Origin: Ypsolopha sequella | Taxonomy: Eukaryota > Arthropoda > Insecta > Lepidoptera > Ypsolophidae | Direction of reading: 5' to 3' | Length of the DNA: 64,000 bases | Assembly: GCA_934047225.1 (NCBI GenBank) | Contig: OW203985.1 | Coordinates: 5,721,501 to 5,785,500 of the forward strand | Shown: in pieces, positions 54,401-64,000 of the stretch | Layout of the letters: every line of letters starts with the position of its first letter | How positions within the stretch are numbered: position 1 is the first letter of the stretch | The notes under the pieces: generated by a model | Database searches by the model: none | Seen by the model: only the letters and a program-made list of their open reading frames with translations | What the model was told of the DNA's origin: nothing | Position numbers and translations under genes: made by a program

Positions 54401-55144
54401 AAAAAATGTTGAACTTAAATTTTTTAGATCTAAAAATTTCCTATAATTTGGTGATATAATAATTAAAATCGCTTTAGGCGTTTGCAAGGAGTAAGAGAAT
54501 TCTTGTGTTAATCATGTATAACTTTCGATGACTTTCGATTTTTTTTGTCAAAACTTATAACAGAAAAACAGTTTATGAAACTTAAAATTGATTTTTGGCT
54601 CTATAATGCCTTATCATATATTTTTATGAAAGTTTTTGGACCACCCGTGTGGGAGGAGTATGCCTTCAAAGACAGGTCCAAATTGTAGTTGGCGTATCCA
54701 TTCGCCTTAAAGGGTCAAATAATACTACATTTTTACTTCTGTTGACAAAACTACACCAAATGTAACGTATATAAAGCAATCTCAAATGTTATTCTACTTG
54801 TACATTTATTTTTATGTCTTCAGCGGACTAAAATATCTACAAGAAATCTCCGTACAGGCAAATATTCAAGTGCTCCGTAAAGAAACATAAGCAAAAGAAG
54901 AGGCAATTTCTCAAGAACGACTTGGAACATGTCCAAATGCGGCTCGACAGCCAATAAAATTGGGCTCTAGACCGACCAAATTGTCCTGCTCCATGCTGTG
55001 TGTACAACAAAATGTACCAGCCACTGTCCTCCTAGTTTAAATATGCAACGTGCATCGACAAATGGCATTCAGGGAGGAAGTGCTTGCTATTCACCCTTTT
55101 AATTCCGAGTGTGTGGCTATTATTAGTAAGTATAGATTGTTATA

Positions 55145-55255
55145 TAAGGGGGGTAAGTCATCAATTACACCCGAGAAATATAAGCGCACGATCCAGCGAA
55201 AAGAGCGAGGGTGCTTATGGTTCGAGGGTGTAATTGATCACTTACACCCGAGTGC
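55145..55255. repeat. Inverted repeat with TCAATTACACCCGAG arms
   Basis: GTAAGTCATCAATTACACCC is matched in reverse by GGGTGTAATTGATCACTTAC; ACACCCGAG occurs again at the right edge. Confidence 0.65.
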
Positions 55256-55569
55256 AATACTCTATTTTTTCATCACTAATGCGAGGAAATAAAAAAACAA
55301 CTTACTTAAAGTACACTTTCCGACTTTCTTTTCAGTCCGCCACTTGATAAAACGGTCAAAGGTTCTCAAATTTCTCTTGTTTGAAATTGGAGCTAATATT
55401 TCCAACAACGTTTTCAACAAGATTTGTGTGACGCCATTTTTTTTTTCATGCGTTGTTGTTTCACACCAAAAATTTTGGTGTTCACTTTTATTTTTGCTCG
55501 AAGTGTATGGGATATAAAAGTTTATTTTGGTGGTCATTATATTTTTTCCCTTACATATTTCCGAACGTC

Positions 55570-55690
55570 TCGACTAATCCGCATCACGGGTTCAAATCCC
55601 GTAGGGACACATTTGTGTTTGGCCAGCGAGCTTCGGATCGCACGTCCATATTTGTGCCCGAAGTACGGCGATATGGCTCACCGCCTAAGA
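55570..55690 (+). mobile_element. tRNA-derived SINE (same family as 7700-7880)
   Basis: Box B CACGGGTTCAAATCCCGTAG precedes GGACACATTTGTGTTTGG and GTGCCCGAAGTACGGC. Confidence 0.6.
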
Positions 55691-56110
55691 GGATGGCATA
55701 CCCTAGCAACTTTTTTTGTTACCCGTCCAGCACAATAAGTCTAATGGCAAAGACCTTATTTGCTTTTGATAGGGGCAATTATATGTTGGCTCTTTGGCCT
55801 CTTTTTCTTGGACGCGTAATACAAGTGATCACGCAGCGAAACAACAAATTGATGTGTTTTTAGCTAATACTGAAATATTTTGTAGGGGAAAAAATATTGG
55901 ATTTAGGTAACATCCCTCCATATTTCTATTGCCTATTTTATAAAAAAAAATCTAGTTGATCTCTTAACCGCGTTTTTGAAACGAACGTTTGAAAACCAAA
56001 AAAAAAGACGGCGGTAAACATTTTTTTTTTGACAAAGGTATAAATCTTAATACATTGTTTATAGGTGGAATCCCTAGACAAAAGATCGATAAATCAAATA
56101 TATTTTCTTC
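55690..56110. repeat. Partial copy of the interior of the 15410-16443 element
   Basis: ATGGCATACCCTAGCAAC, TCTAATGGCAAAGACCTTAT, GATCACGCAGCGAAACAAC and ACATTGTTTATAGGT match in order; both terminal inverted repeats are missing. Confidence 0.8.
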
Positions 56111-56164
56111 AATATGAGGAGAGACCTAGTTTCTTCCAATGAACCCTTGAAAACCTGGTGATGT

Positions 56165-56300
56165 CGATGTTCTAGCGTCAGGTGTCCGTCGACGAAACGT
56201 GTGTGTACGAGTGTGGGCTGTGACTTGCATTTCACAGTCCATTATCGGAAACATCTCTGACACCCCCTCGAGAATTCATGTCGTGACGATATATTAGATG
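56165..56300 (+). repeat. SINE body fragment
   Basis: GACGAAACGTGTGTGTACGA, TGTGACTTGCATTTCACAGT and ACATCTCTGACACCCCCTC belong to the GTGAAACGTGGG family. Confidence 0.6.
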
Positions 56301-56304
56301 CATT

Positions 56305-57770
56305 TTTTAGCTAAATATTGCAAGATTTGAAAGAGAACATAAACTCTACTATATGAATGATGGATTGATATTACGTTGGAAGGTAATTACTTAACCGTTC
56401 AATACTCTTGTTCCCCTCTCAGCTTAAATACGTCTTAATTAACTATTTAACGACGAAGGGGAAAGAATATAAATCTACTTGGAAACAGAAACATTAGGTC
56501 TGTCTGTCTGTATGTATGTTGCGCGACCACTGCGTTTCCCAAGATGGCGTCGAAGCTAATGATCCTGCCAATACTAGATTTATGTCTTTATTATGTGCAA
56601 GCAATAAATAATCGTGCGTAGAATAAATTGAACAAATACACGAAAGCAGAAAATCTTTCTATGAGATTCTAAAATACGAGTAGTATAAGAAAATAAACTG
56701 GTTCAGACAGTGCAGCGGCGCTACTTCTATGAGCAAGTAAAAAAAAAGATCGCGCAAAGAAATTAAATTTTCGGTGGAATATGATCTATTATTCTGTTGA
56801 GTTCTCGGTATCGCTAAAACAGTAGATAACAGGCAAAACGTGGCTCGAATGAATTTTACCTATCACCTCTTGAATTTGTTTCACTTGACATTTTTTAGAC
56901 CTTATATAAACTCTCTCTATTAAACAGGGTGGCCCGTTTATATGCTTCCACATTTATTTTAGATTAAGTGTACATTGTAATAAGTTATGATTTTTTTGTT
57001 CTCTATCGAATTTTCCTATTCTTTACACATAAACCACTCTGATGTAAAAAGTGTTGCATGGATTGAACTGAAGTTTGCCATGGAAGTAATAGTGATACCA
57101 TTTCTGCAGTTATTTATTACTACACCAGCTTTTCAAACAAAAATAAACTTAATTTATGCATTACAAAAAGGGAAAATATCAATTAATTAGAAACAAATTA
57201 TCTGATGGATTTCGGGATAAAAAATAGAATCTTATAAAAAACTTCTTAACTTGCTGAACCAAAGTACCTATTTTTATATGACTAGTTCTAATGTAAATGA
57301 TTTAAAACATTTGGGCAGCCACAGGCACCGCCGACAGGAGTGAAAACTTTTCGTTGCTGGCCAAGCTTAACACGCCATAGCATGTCGGTGACGCGAACCC
57401 ATAAGATTTTCCTATACCAAAAATCGTTCAACGCGCCAGACTAAAAAGAACAAAAAGAAGACATAACTTCTTTTTTTTTTTCAAAAATGTTGAGCCTCTA
57501 GGGCCAGCCTGTGTATAAATAAACCAAATCGTAAATTTACAATAACATCACTTAGAATTTACTGAAGTAAATTAATTTTCCATAGAGAAGTCCATTCGAC
57601 GCGATACAATGCGGCCCGGTTTTCAATTAAATTCACCATGTGTTGGCACAAAGCGAAAAGGTCTTTTATATAAACTTATAAAGTGAACCTTATTGTGGGC
57701 TCTCGTGAAATATTAATACCCCGGGTCACTTTGTGAGTGCACACCTGTGTACTGACCCACTAGCCTGGGA
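56305..57770. other. No gene recognised
   Basis: 56930-56950 has an ACAGGGTGGCCCG sequence like the end of a TA-target element, but no partner end was found. The rest is unassigned. Confidence 0.4.
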
Positions 57771-57779
57771 AAGTTCTTT

Positions 57780-57970
57780 TATTCGTGCGACTTTAGCATC
57801 CGAGTACAATTTGGAGGCGTAATTTGACGTGGGAGCGCACGACGCGCGCGCGTTGCCGCTATGGGAGCGAGGCAAGTGATGGACCAATGAGGAGCGGGTA
57901 CGTCACGCCCGTCAGACCCCCTCAGGTTCCCGGGGGTTCGTTCACACTCGCTATCTCTCGACATCATCTG
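57780..57970. promoter_or_regulatory. GC-rich island, possible promoter or first exon
   Basis: It contains GACGCGCGCGCGTTGCCGC, an inverted CCAAT box (GGACCAATGAGG) and GGTTCCCGGGGGTTCG, and is not repeated in the window. It could serve Shank (minus) or an unseen gene; a GATAAGATAA site lies just to the right. Confidence 0.3.
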
Positions 57971-58092
57971 ATAAGATAATTCGTGTTTCCCGTTTGTTTT
58001 GACAACGTTATTGCTTGGTACTTGAGATAGTGTCGTTTTTTGGCATCATTGATGTATATTGACCGATTTTGAAGTTGTTGTAGTTGACATTA

Positions 58093-58663
58093 ATGCCCGT
58101 TTTCACTAACCTTAGGTGACGCCTAAATCGGATGCCTAAATATTTAGGAACTCTTATTTCTTTTACTTTAAGGCGCTCTTATCCCAGAAGAGTGACTCTC
58201 TGTCTTTTTCTTTACGTGTAAGGAGTAAAGAAAATAACCACACTTTTGTACTTTTTCGTTGTTTTTATCGGTTTTTAAATTGTTTAAAAATAACGGATAT
58301 GTTTATTAAAACCCACTTACGTGGTCGACCTAAAAAAATTAAATAGCAATATTACCAGATATGTTTCGTTAATAAAAGAGCATGATTTGAATGAATGGCA
58401 TGATTTGAAAGGTCTTATTACATGCTGTGTTCGTGAATTATTTCTATCGAGCAAAGTTTATCTGATCGTGTAACACATGCGTGGAAGACTTAGATAAAGG
58501 TTCGAACCATATGGTGTATTTTTTTTTTTTTGAAATTTTAGACGATATTTGAAAGTTCTATTTGACTTTGAAATTACTGATTTTGGGATAAGAGCGCCTT
58601 AAGAATTCTTGAATAATTAGGCATCCGATTTGGGCGTCACTTAAGTTTAGTGAAAACGGGCAT
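58093..58663. mobile_element. 571-bp MITE with about 115-bp inverted repeats
   Basis: ATGCCCGTTTTCACTAACCT, GGTGACGCCTAAATCGGATG and AAGGCGCTCTTATCCCA are all matched in reverse on the right. No ORF. Confidence 0.82.
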
Positions 58664-58984
58664 AAGACTCATTTATGAACAATGAGTTTTATATTTTTGA
58701 AATGACTATAATTCTAATTAAAATTTGTCTCCTACAAGATCTAATTTTACCGTTTCGGAATACGAATACCGTCGTCGTTTTATCAATATTTGCGATTCGA
58801 TCTAAATAAAATTAAAGTAATTCGGCGTTCCATTGAACGGTTAACAATTGAAACCGTTATCGGTTGATCGAGTCGCTGGAATAACTAGAATTTGGAACAG
58901 TTTGGATTTCAGACCGTTCTTCAGCGCGCAGAGACTCCATTCGGTAAAGCCCTGGAAATGTATGAGCTCGAGATACGGCGGGAC

Positions 58985-59355
58985 TAGGGTTGCCAGATGA
59001 AAAAATGAAATAGGAGGACAAATCAGTGCTACTAAGCAAAAAAGGAGGACTTCAGAAAAAAAGGAGGACATACTTAAATAAAACGATACAATTTTTTGTT
59101 TTATTCGATAGACATTTATCAGAACTACATTTTCAAGCTGATATTTGAATGTCTTGCCAGTGTCACATGCGTGGTTAATGCGTGCAGGATAGGAGAATAA
59201 ACCGTGCCGTAAGGGCTAACCAAACGGTGTCGGTATGTGGTACAGTAAGTGCAAAATTTGAAAAGGGAGGACAATCGATAGGTGAGGGAGGACGGGAGGA
59301 CAAATTGTGAAAAAGGAGGACATGTCCTCCTTTAGGATACCATCTGGCAACCCTA
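58985..59355. mobile_element. hAT-type element, 371 bp, perfect 8-bp target duplication
   Basis: The 15-bp inverted repeats TAGGGTTGCCAGATG are identical at both ends, and GGCGGGAC is duplicated at 58977-58984 and 59356-59363. The GGAGGAC motif is repeated near both ends (at least seven times), which could be transposase-binding sites. No ORF of its own is convincing. Confidence 0.93.
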
Positions 59356-59658
59356 GGCGGGACCGAAGCTCGATTGTGCAAACTTATCTGAACCACTTTA
59401 CCTCGAGCTGGAGATACGGATGAGTAAGTACTGTCACTTGGCGTTGAACATGCTGAACCATAGACATTCAAATAAATAGGTACATTTATTTAGATTTCTA
59501 TGCTGAAGCTATATGAGAAAAATTTCATGTTCTGGAACAGCAATATATCAATTTTTGTGGAAAAAAAGATGATAAATATGTATAAATGCGTGTAAAATGT
59601 CTTTCATACTGTTTTTATTTATTCGTTTCATAAATAAAATAACGATACATATTCAATA

Positions 59659-59904
59659 CAGGATGTTAAGATGAAGTTGCGGAAGCCGGAAACTGGCGAT
59701 AGAAATCGTCCATACGAACAACATTCTGTGGAAAAAAATCGAGAAATCGAGAAAAAAAACAGTTGTCTCATACATTTCGGTCGGGTAACTATGTAACTTT
59801 TCTATGGAACAGATGATTTTTTTTTCGCGTTTCGATGGTTAGCTCTATAGTAAAAGTTGTTCGTATGGACGAGACTATCACCGCAAATTCATCTTAACTC
59901 CCAG
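59659..59904. mobile_element. TA-flanked palindromic MITE, family C copy 2
   Basis: It is 246 bp, with ends CAGGATGTTAAGATGAAG and, reversed, CTGGGAGTTAAGATG; the arms hold GCGGAAGCCGGAAACTGGCG. Copy 1 is at 38868-39115. Confidence 0.82.
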
Positions 59905-60742
59905 TATAGTACCGAAACAAAAAAATTGCGATATACATAGTTAAAATTTATTGAAAAAGGCGTTACTTTGCGGAAGTCCATCATAAGTTTGTGGATATAT
60001 TAATAATTTGCAATATTCCGCTAAACACTCTTACCATGCTATTCAAAATGCAGACTCAAGCACCGCCCGCCCTCCCGCATAAAACATGCACAAGCAAAGC
60101 AAGCAGTACGAGCACAAAATAAAGCAATCTTAAATAACAAGCAAGAAAACTTATCGACACGTGTTTCGCCTCTAAGCAACTCAAACATCCTCGGGATGTG
60201 TAGTCCACCCGACCGCTCGACAAAAAAAAAAAAAAAATTTGCCAAACCATGCATTTTTTAAATTTATTCGTTTAAATATAAAATAGCAATAAATTCCTCC
60301 GGTAGGATAATAGTAAACTGATTGCAAGATATCACAATTTACTTTCAAGACCCTTGATCTTATAACTGCTACAATATTGATATATATGAAACGTGTTTCT
60401 TATAAAAACTTGACATTTGCCCATCACACATCCAGCGACTGGCAGCGGCAGTATTACCTGATATTTGGTTACGCAATCTTGAGCAAGCCTTTTAATTTCC
60501 AATGCTCCAATGCATGTTTGATCAGTGGCTACCTCCTATTATACTCAGTTCTAAAATCATACGTTATGTGGCAGATAATCATACAGTTGTTGTAGTTATG
60601 CTTTACCTTGTGATTGGACCAGACAGACAGTAACAAGGATGTCAAGGGGGGGGCGGCTTCCGGCTCCAACTCATGAAGCCAACAACAAGTATCTGTTATC
60701 GATTATGTTGCAGTAATAAGGTTAACAGATATAATCTCTATA

Positions 60743-61007
60743 CAACGTGTAACAGAAAGGTGTAACCATATTTGAAGAGCTTATTCAGTCAACGGTATAG
60801 AACAACTTTTAGATACTACGGAAACCCTGTATCTCGAAAAAAAAAAAAAATCAACTGATTCATAGAAAAATGCAATGCCGCTCGGCCGAAATGTATGGAA
60901 GGGCAGTTTTTTTCGACATTTCAGGTTTGGCTCCATAGTAAAATTTGTTCTATACCATTGACTGAATAAGCTCTTCAAATATGGTTACACCTTTTTGTTA
61001 CACGTTG
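60743..61007. mobile_element. TA-flanked palindromic MITE, family B
   Basis: It is 265 bp; arms of about 70 bp begin CAACGTGTAACAGAAAGGTG and contain CATATTTGAAGAGCTTATTC. TA on both sides. Confidence 0.88.
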
Positions 61008-61507
61008 TATAACAAGATAACATACAAACAAAAAAAAAACAAATAACGCCTTTACTTGGATAAAGCATCTTTTTACATCAATGACACTCGTAATTTAGGA
61101 GGGGGTAGATGGTTCTCTGGGGGGGGGGGTCGTATCTTTGTGGCCCCTACCTAGTTACGCCTATGACAATTCTATATCTGCGGCTCGAAATGATTGCCCA
61201 TTGTTTTCTGAAGCGGAACTTTGGAGATTTAAATCTTATCTTAATAATGACAATCAATTGATTAATGCAAGGAACTGGAATCTTACAATAACTGTTACCG
61301 GTATATTAAATGTTCCTGAATTATATAGGTTACGTAATGTACATACATAGAAAGAGATAAGTAACCATCAGGCAGGTGAAAACACGTTGATCGTTAGACC
61401 TACTGGTCGAATCATATATGGGATGAGGAGTACCTTGATCTATAGTGTGTGCTGTGTATGTATGTATTAACCAAGTACTTCTAATCTAATTTATCACTTT
61501 AAATTAA

Positions 61508-61874
61508 GACCGCGGTTTCGCAGCCGGAGTGTGAAAAACCCGCCCTTTTCCAATTAATCGGAACAGAACACTTAAATTCACAATTCACTCAATAGTTATT
61601 CAAAAAAAACTTATTACCTCAATAAATATTAAGTATGCTGCCATCGCGAAGTTTCCATTGGTTTTTATAAATTAGAATTTCAAAATTTTTCATGTTCAAT
61701 ATTTTTGAAATTCTAATTTACAGAAACCAATGGAAACTTTGCGATGGCAACATACACAATACATGGGTAACAACGTTTTGTTGAATAAATATTGAGTAAA
61801 TTTTAAATATAAGTGTTCTGTTTCGATTACTTAGAAAAAGGCGGGTTTTTCATAATCCGGCTGCGAAACCGCTC
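61508..61874. mobile_element. 367-bp TTAA-flanked palindrome
   Basis: TTAA lies at 61504-61507 and 61875-61878. The arms run from GACCGCGGTTTCGCAGCCGG to TCCGGCTGCGAAACCGCTC, including AACCCGCC and CCATTGGTTTTTATAAATTA, so nearly the whole element can fold into one hairpin. Confidence 0.88.
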
Positions 61875-61879
61875 TTAAG

Positions 61880-62815
61880 AAAGTTTTGTTTTTTAAATAA
61901 TTTGATAGATATTTATTTACTTATTGTACGTTTATTCAACTTTTTAAATTAAACATTTTTACAATTACAGGACTTAAGTCAATAAATGTCAAATATTAAT
62001 TTCAAAATGTATTCATATATTAGAAAGTTTAATTAAAGCGATTCAAAAACGTCTTACACAGTTAAGATTCCCAAGTCCCATGGTTTGTGTAGAATGTCGC
62101 ACAGAAGCGCAATTTATTATCTCATCGACAAAGGTTGATTGTAAATGGAACTCAAAACGGCACCTACCATTGTATTTGCATAATCAACAAGTACTAACTT
62201 AAGTATTGAGTTGTAACAGAATATTTGTTAAGCAAGTTGGACCCGTTTAATCATTTGCTTAGCGCATTCTGGTCTAGCTAATAGCTTAACAGGACAAATG
62301 ATCACTCACTATCGAAGACTTGTTCACTACTTTCGCGAATATTTCGCGAAATCGTTTCAATTATTCTACGTGATTTAGTACTGCTGGTGTTAACACTTTA
62401 TCGCTATCGAAATTGTTAGTTTTCGATAGCATAGTTACAAGCAAAAGTGGAATGTAAGATCGTAAGCTTACAGTCGAATTTATAATGCCAAGTTAAACGT
62501 TACAGTTTTCTTAGTGGTATATTTGTTGTAAGTACAAAATAGATTGTAATGACGCAACCCGATTAGTCGCCGAAGTTACATATTTGCATTCTCTAAAGAT
62601 ATTACATTGATTATTTTGACACGCATTATTGCTTTGATAAATAAGTGATTTACTATCAATATTAGGAATTGGAGCAGGAATTTTAATTCGATAGATAAAG
62701 TGTTATAAATTTCGCAGGAATATGTTCGATAACTGCAGAGTTCGTATTTTCTTTGTTCTGTGATATTTACTCGTGTATATAACACATATCGGTATGTACC
62801 GGATCTAAATTAAAC
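61880..62815. other. No gene recognised
   Basis: Short inverted repeats (TTTCGCGAATATTTCGCGAAA near 62330; CTATCGAAATTGTTAGTTTTCGATAG at 62402-62427) are visible. No exon. Confidence 0.45.
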
Positions 62816-62819
62816 CATG

Positions 62820-63310
62820 TAAGCATACCTGCGATCAATGAAGAAAAAAATTACCTGCCCATAGAAAATTTACGGCAATTATTCAAGAGCCTATGCGAGT
62901 TTTATTTTTGTCACAGTCACTCCAAGCGAAAAAGCGCGCAGTGCTAGAGGCGCAGATTCAGGGCGAAAGGGAAAAAAAGTTAGTTTTACATTTTTATGAA
63001 AAAAAAAATGAAATGGGTAGCAAAATTTCCAAAATCAAAACTCTAGATATTGTTGAAACCCATCGAATAAAATATGTTTGAGTTCTGTACATGGTTCCTA
63101 TTCGTCAAACGAGAAGAAAAAGTGTGTTTGAAGATCTCATTTCAACAATTATTTCTATCGAGAAAAATTTATCCAAACATGTTTTTCAATTACAAAACCC
63201 TAGATTATATAGTCAAAAAGTATATACCAGAAATTTATTACAATTTTTCTGTATTTCATGAAATACACGAAAAGAAGCACCCGTATTTTTTACATATCGC
63301 CTTAAAGTTA
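62820..63310. repeat. Dispersed repeat related to 50345-50795
   Basis: The shared blocks are TTGTTGAAACCCATCGAAT, CTCATTTCAACAATTATTTC and a CATATCGCCTTAAAG end. Confidence 0.5.
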
Positions 63311-64000
63311 GTTTAACTGGGATGAACTATAGTTGCCTAAATCAAGTGAAAAGTGTAAAAAATAATTATTTTGGACATTTGAACTTTTGATATAATTATG
63401 AACATATTATGAATTATGACGTATTCTCTAATGCGTGAGTCATGTTATTCTTAATTTTATTGTTTTTAATTATATTTCTGTTTGTATACACGTCTGTCTT
63501 TATTAAAATCTATAGTTTAATAAAATTTAAAGTTAGTATAGAGAGGTGACCATTTATTTAATTTTTATTTATTTGTGAACGTTGTTCAGTATAATCAGTA
63601 TATTCTGTGGTCTCATTTAAAAAAGCAGTTAATTATCTAGTTATCTGTTTTTAACCACCTTTTCGGTTTAGCTCAGTTGCCAATGACCGATATAGGTATT
63701 TTTACATATTCGTACTTTTATTTTATTTAAGATGTATTTAAATTCCCACGTGTTAAAAAAAATTAATTGCAAAACTTTGTGACTTATTTTTTGTTCAATA
63801 AAGTTATAATTATTATTATTATTATGAAGAGATTACTAACTGAGCTGTATATAGATTAATTCTAAACATTAACATAAACACATTGTGTTGCGGAGAAAGC
63901 GAGAGTAAAGGTCTCATGTTTCAAACCTGTTTGATGTGGGCCTGGGCAAGATACAAATTATTTGATTACACGCTTGAAACGTGACATGATCTTCACGAAA
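63311..64000. other. Right edge, no gene recognised
   Basis: AT-rich, with an ATT trinucleotide run at 63808-63823. Nothing else supported. Confidence 0.45.

Overview
This window looks like animal nuclear DNA, most probably from a moth or butterfly. It is AT-rich, its one host gene has small exons in introns full of repeats, and the repeats have a lepidopteran style: Helitron ends with a GC-rich hairpin followed by CTAG, LINE tails made of TTTGAA repeats, tRNA-derived SINEs and many short fold-back elements. No bacterial-type operon, CRISPR array, rRNA or intact tRNA was found.

The only host gene I can support is on the minus strand, from about 24134 down past the left edge. It encodes Shank/ProSAP, the postsynaptic scaffold. 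I rebuilt 15 consecutive exons (24134 to 3252; 2325 bp, 775 codons) plus two further exons (1812-1923 and 1-75). Every exon-exon phase agrees. In order they encode the C-terminal part of the SPN/FERM-like domain, six ankyrin repeats, a linker, an SH3 domain, a PDZ domain, a basic stretch with a conserved [11 protein letters not shown] motif, and Ser- and Pro-rich linkers. The N-terminal exons and the C-terminal part (remaining proline-rich region and SAM) are not in the window. An extra exon at 3062-3200 has its own stop codon and AATAAA. It fits in phase directly after exon 5619-5748, which suggests a short isoform.

Between and upstream of the exons are mobile elements. There is a nearly complete mariner (3846-5138) with inverted repeats and a TA duplication, whose transposase has only a terminal frameshift at a T-run. 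LINE pieces lie at 8.0-9.4, 14.8-16.5, 41.5-42.0, 48.3-49.3 and 51.7-52.0 kb. Helitrons lie at 1.0, 32.4 and 38.6 kb. hAT-type elements with 8-bp duplications lie at 44.9 and 59.0 kb, and TTAA-flanked elements at 19.9, 31.5 and 61.5 kb. Several families of 245-265 bp palindromic MITEs flanked by TA are also present, one of them in five copies.

The most unusual structure is inside Shank: the 3' end of the exon at 22258-22438, with its splice donor and 13 bases of intron, is repeated five more times downstream as a 107-bp tandem array (21713-22257). The region from 24.1 to 64 kb holds no recognisable exon. It is either a very long 5' intron of Shank or intergenic DNA. All assignments come from reading the sequence; no database or splice-prediction program was run.
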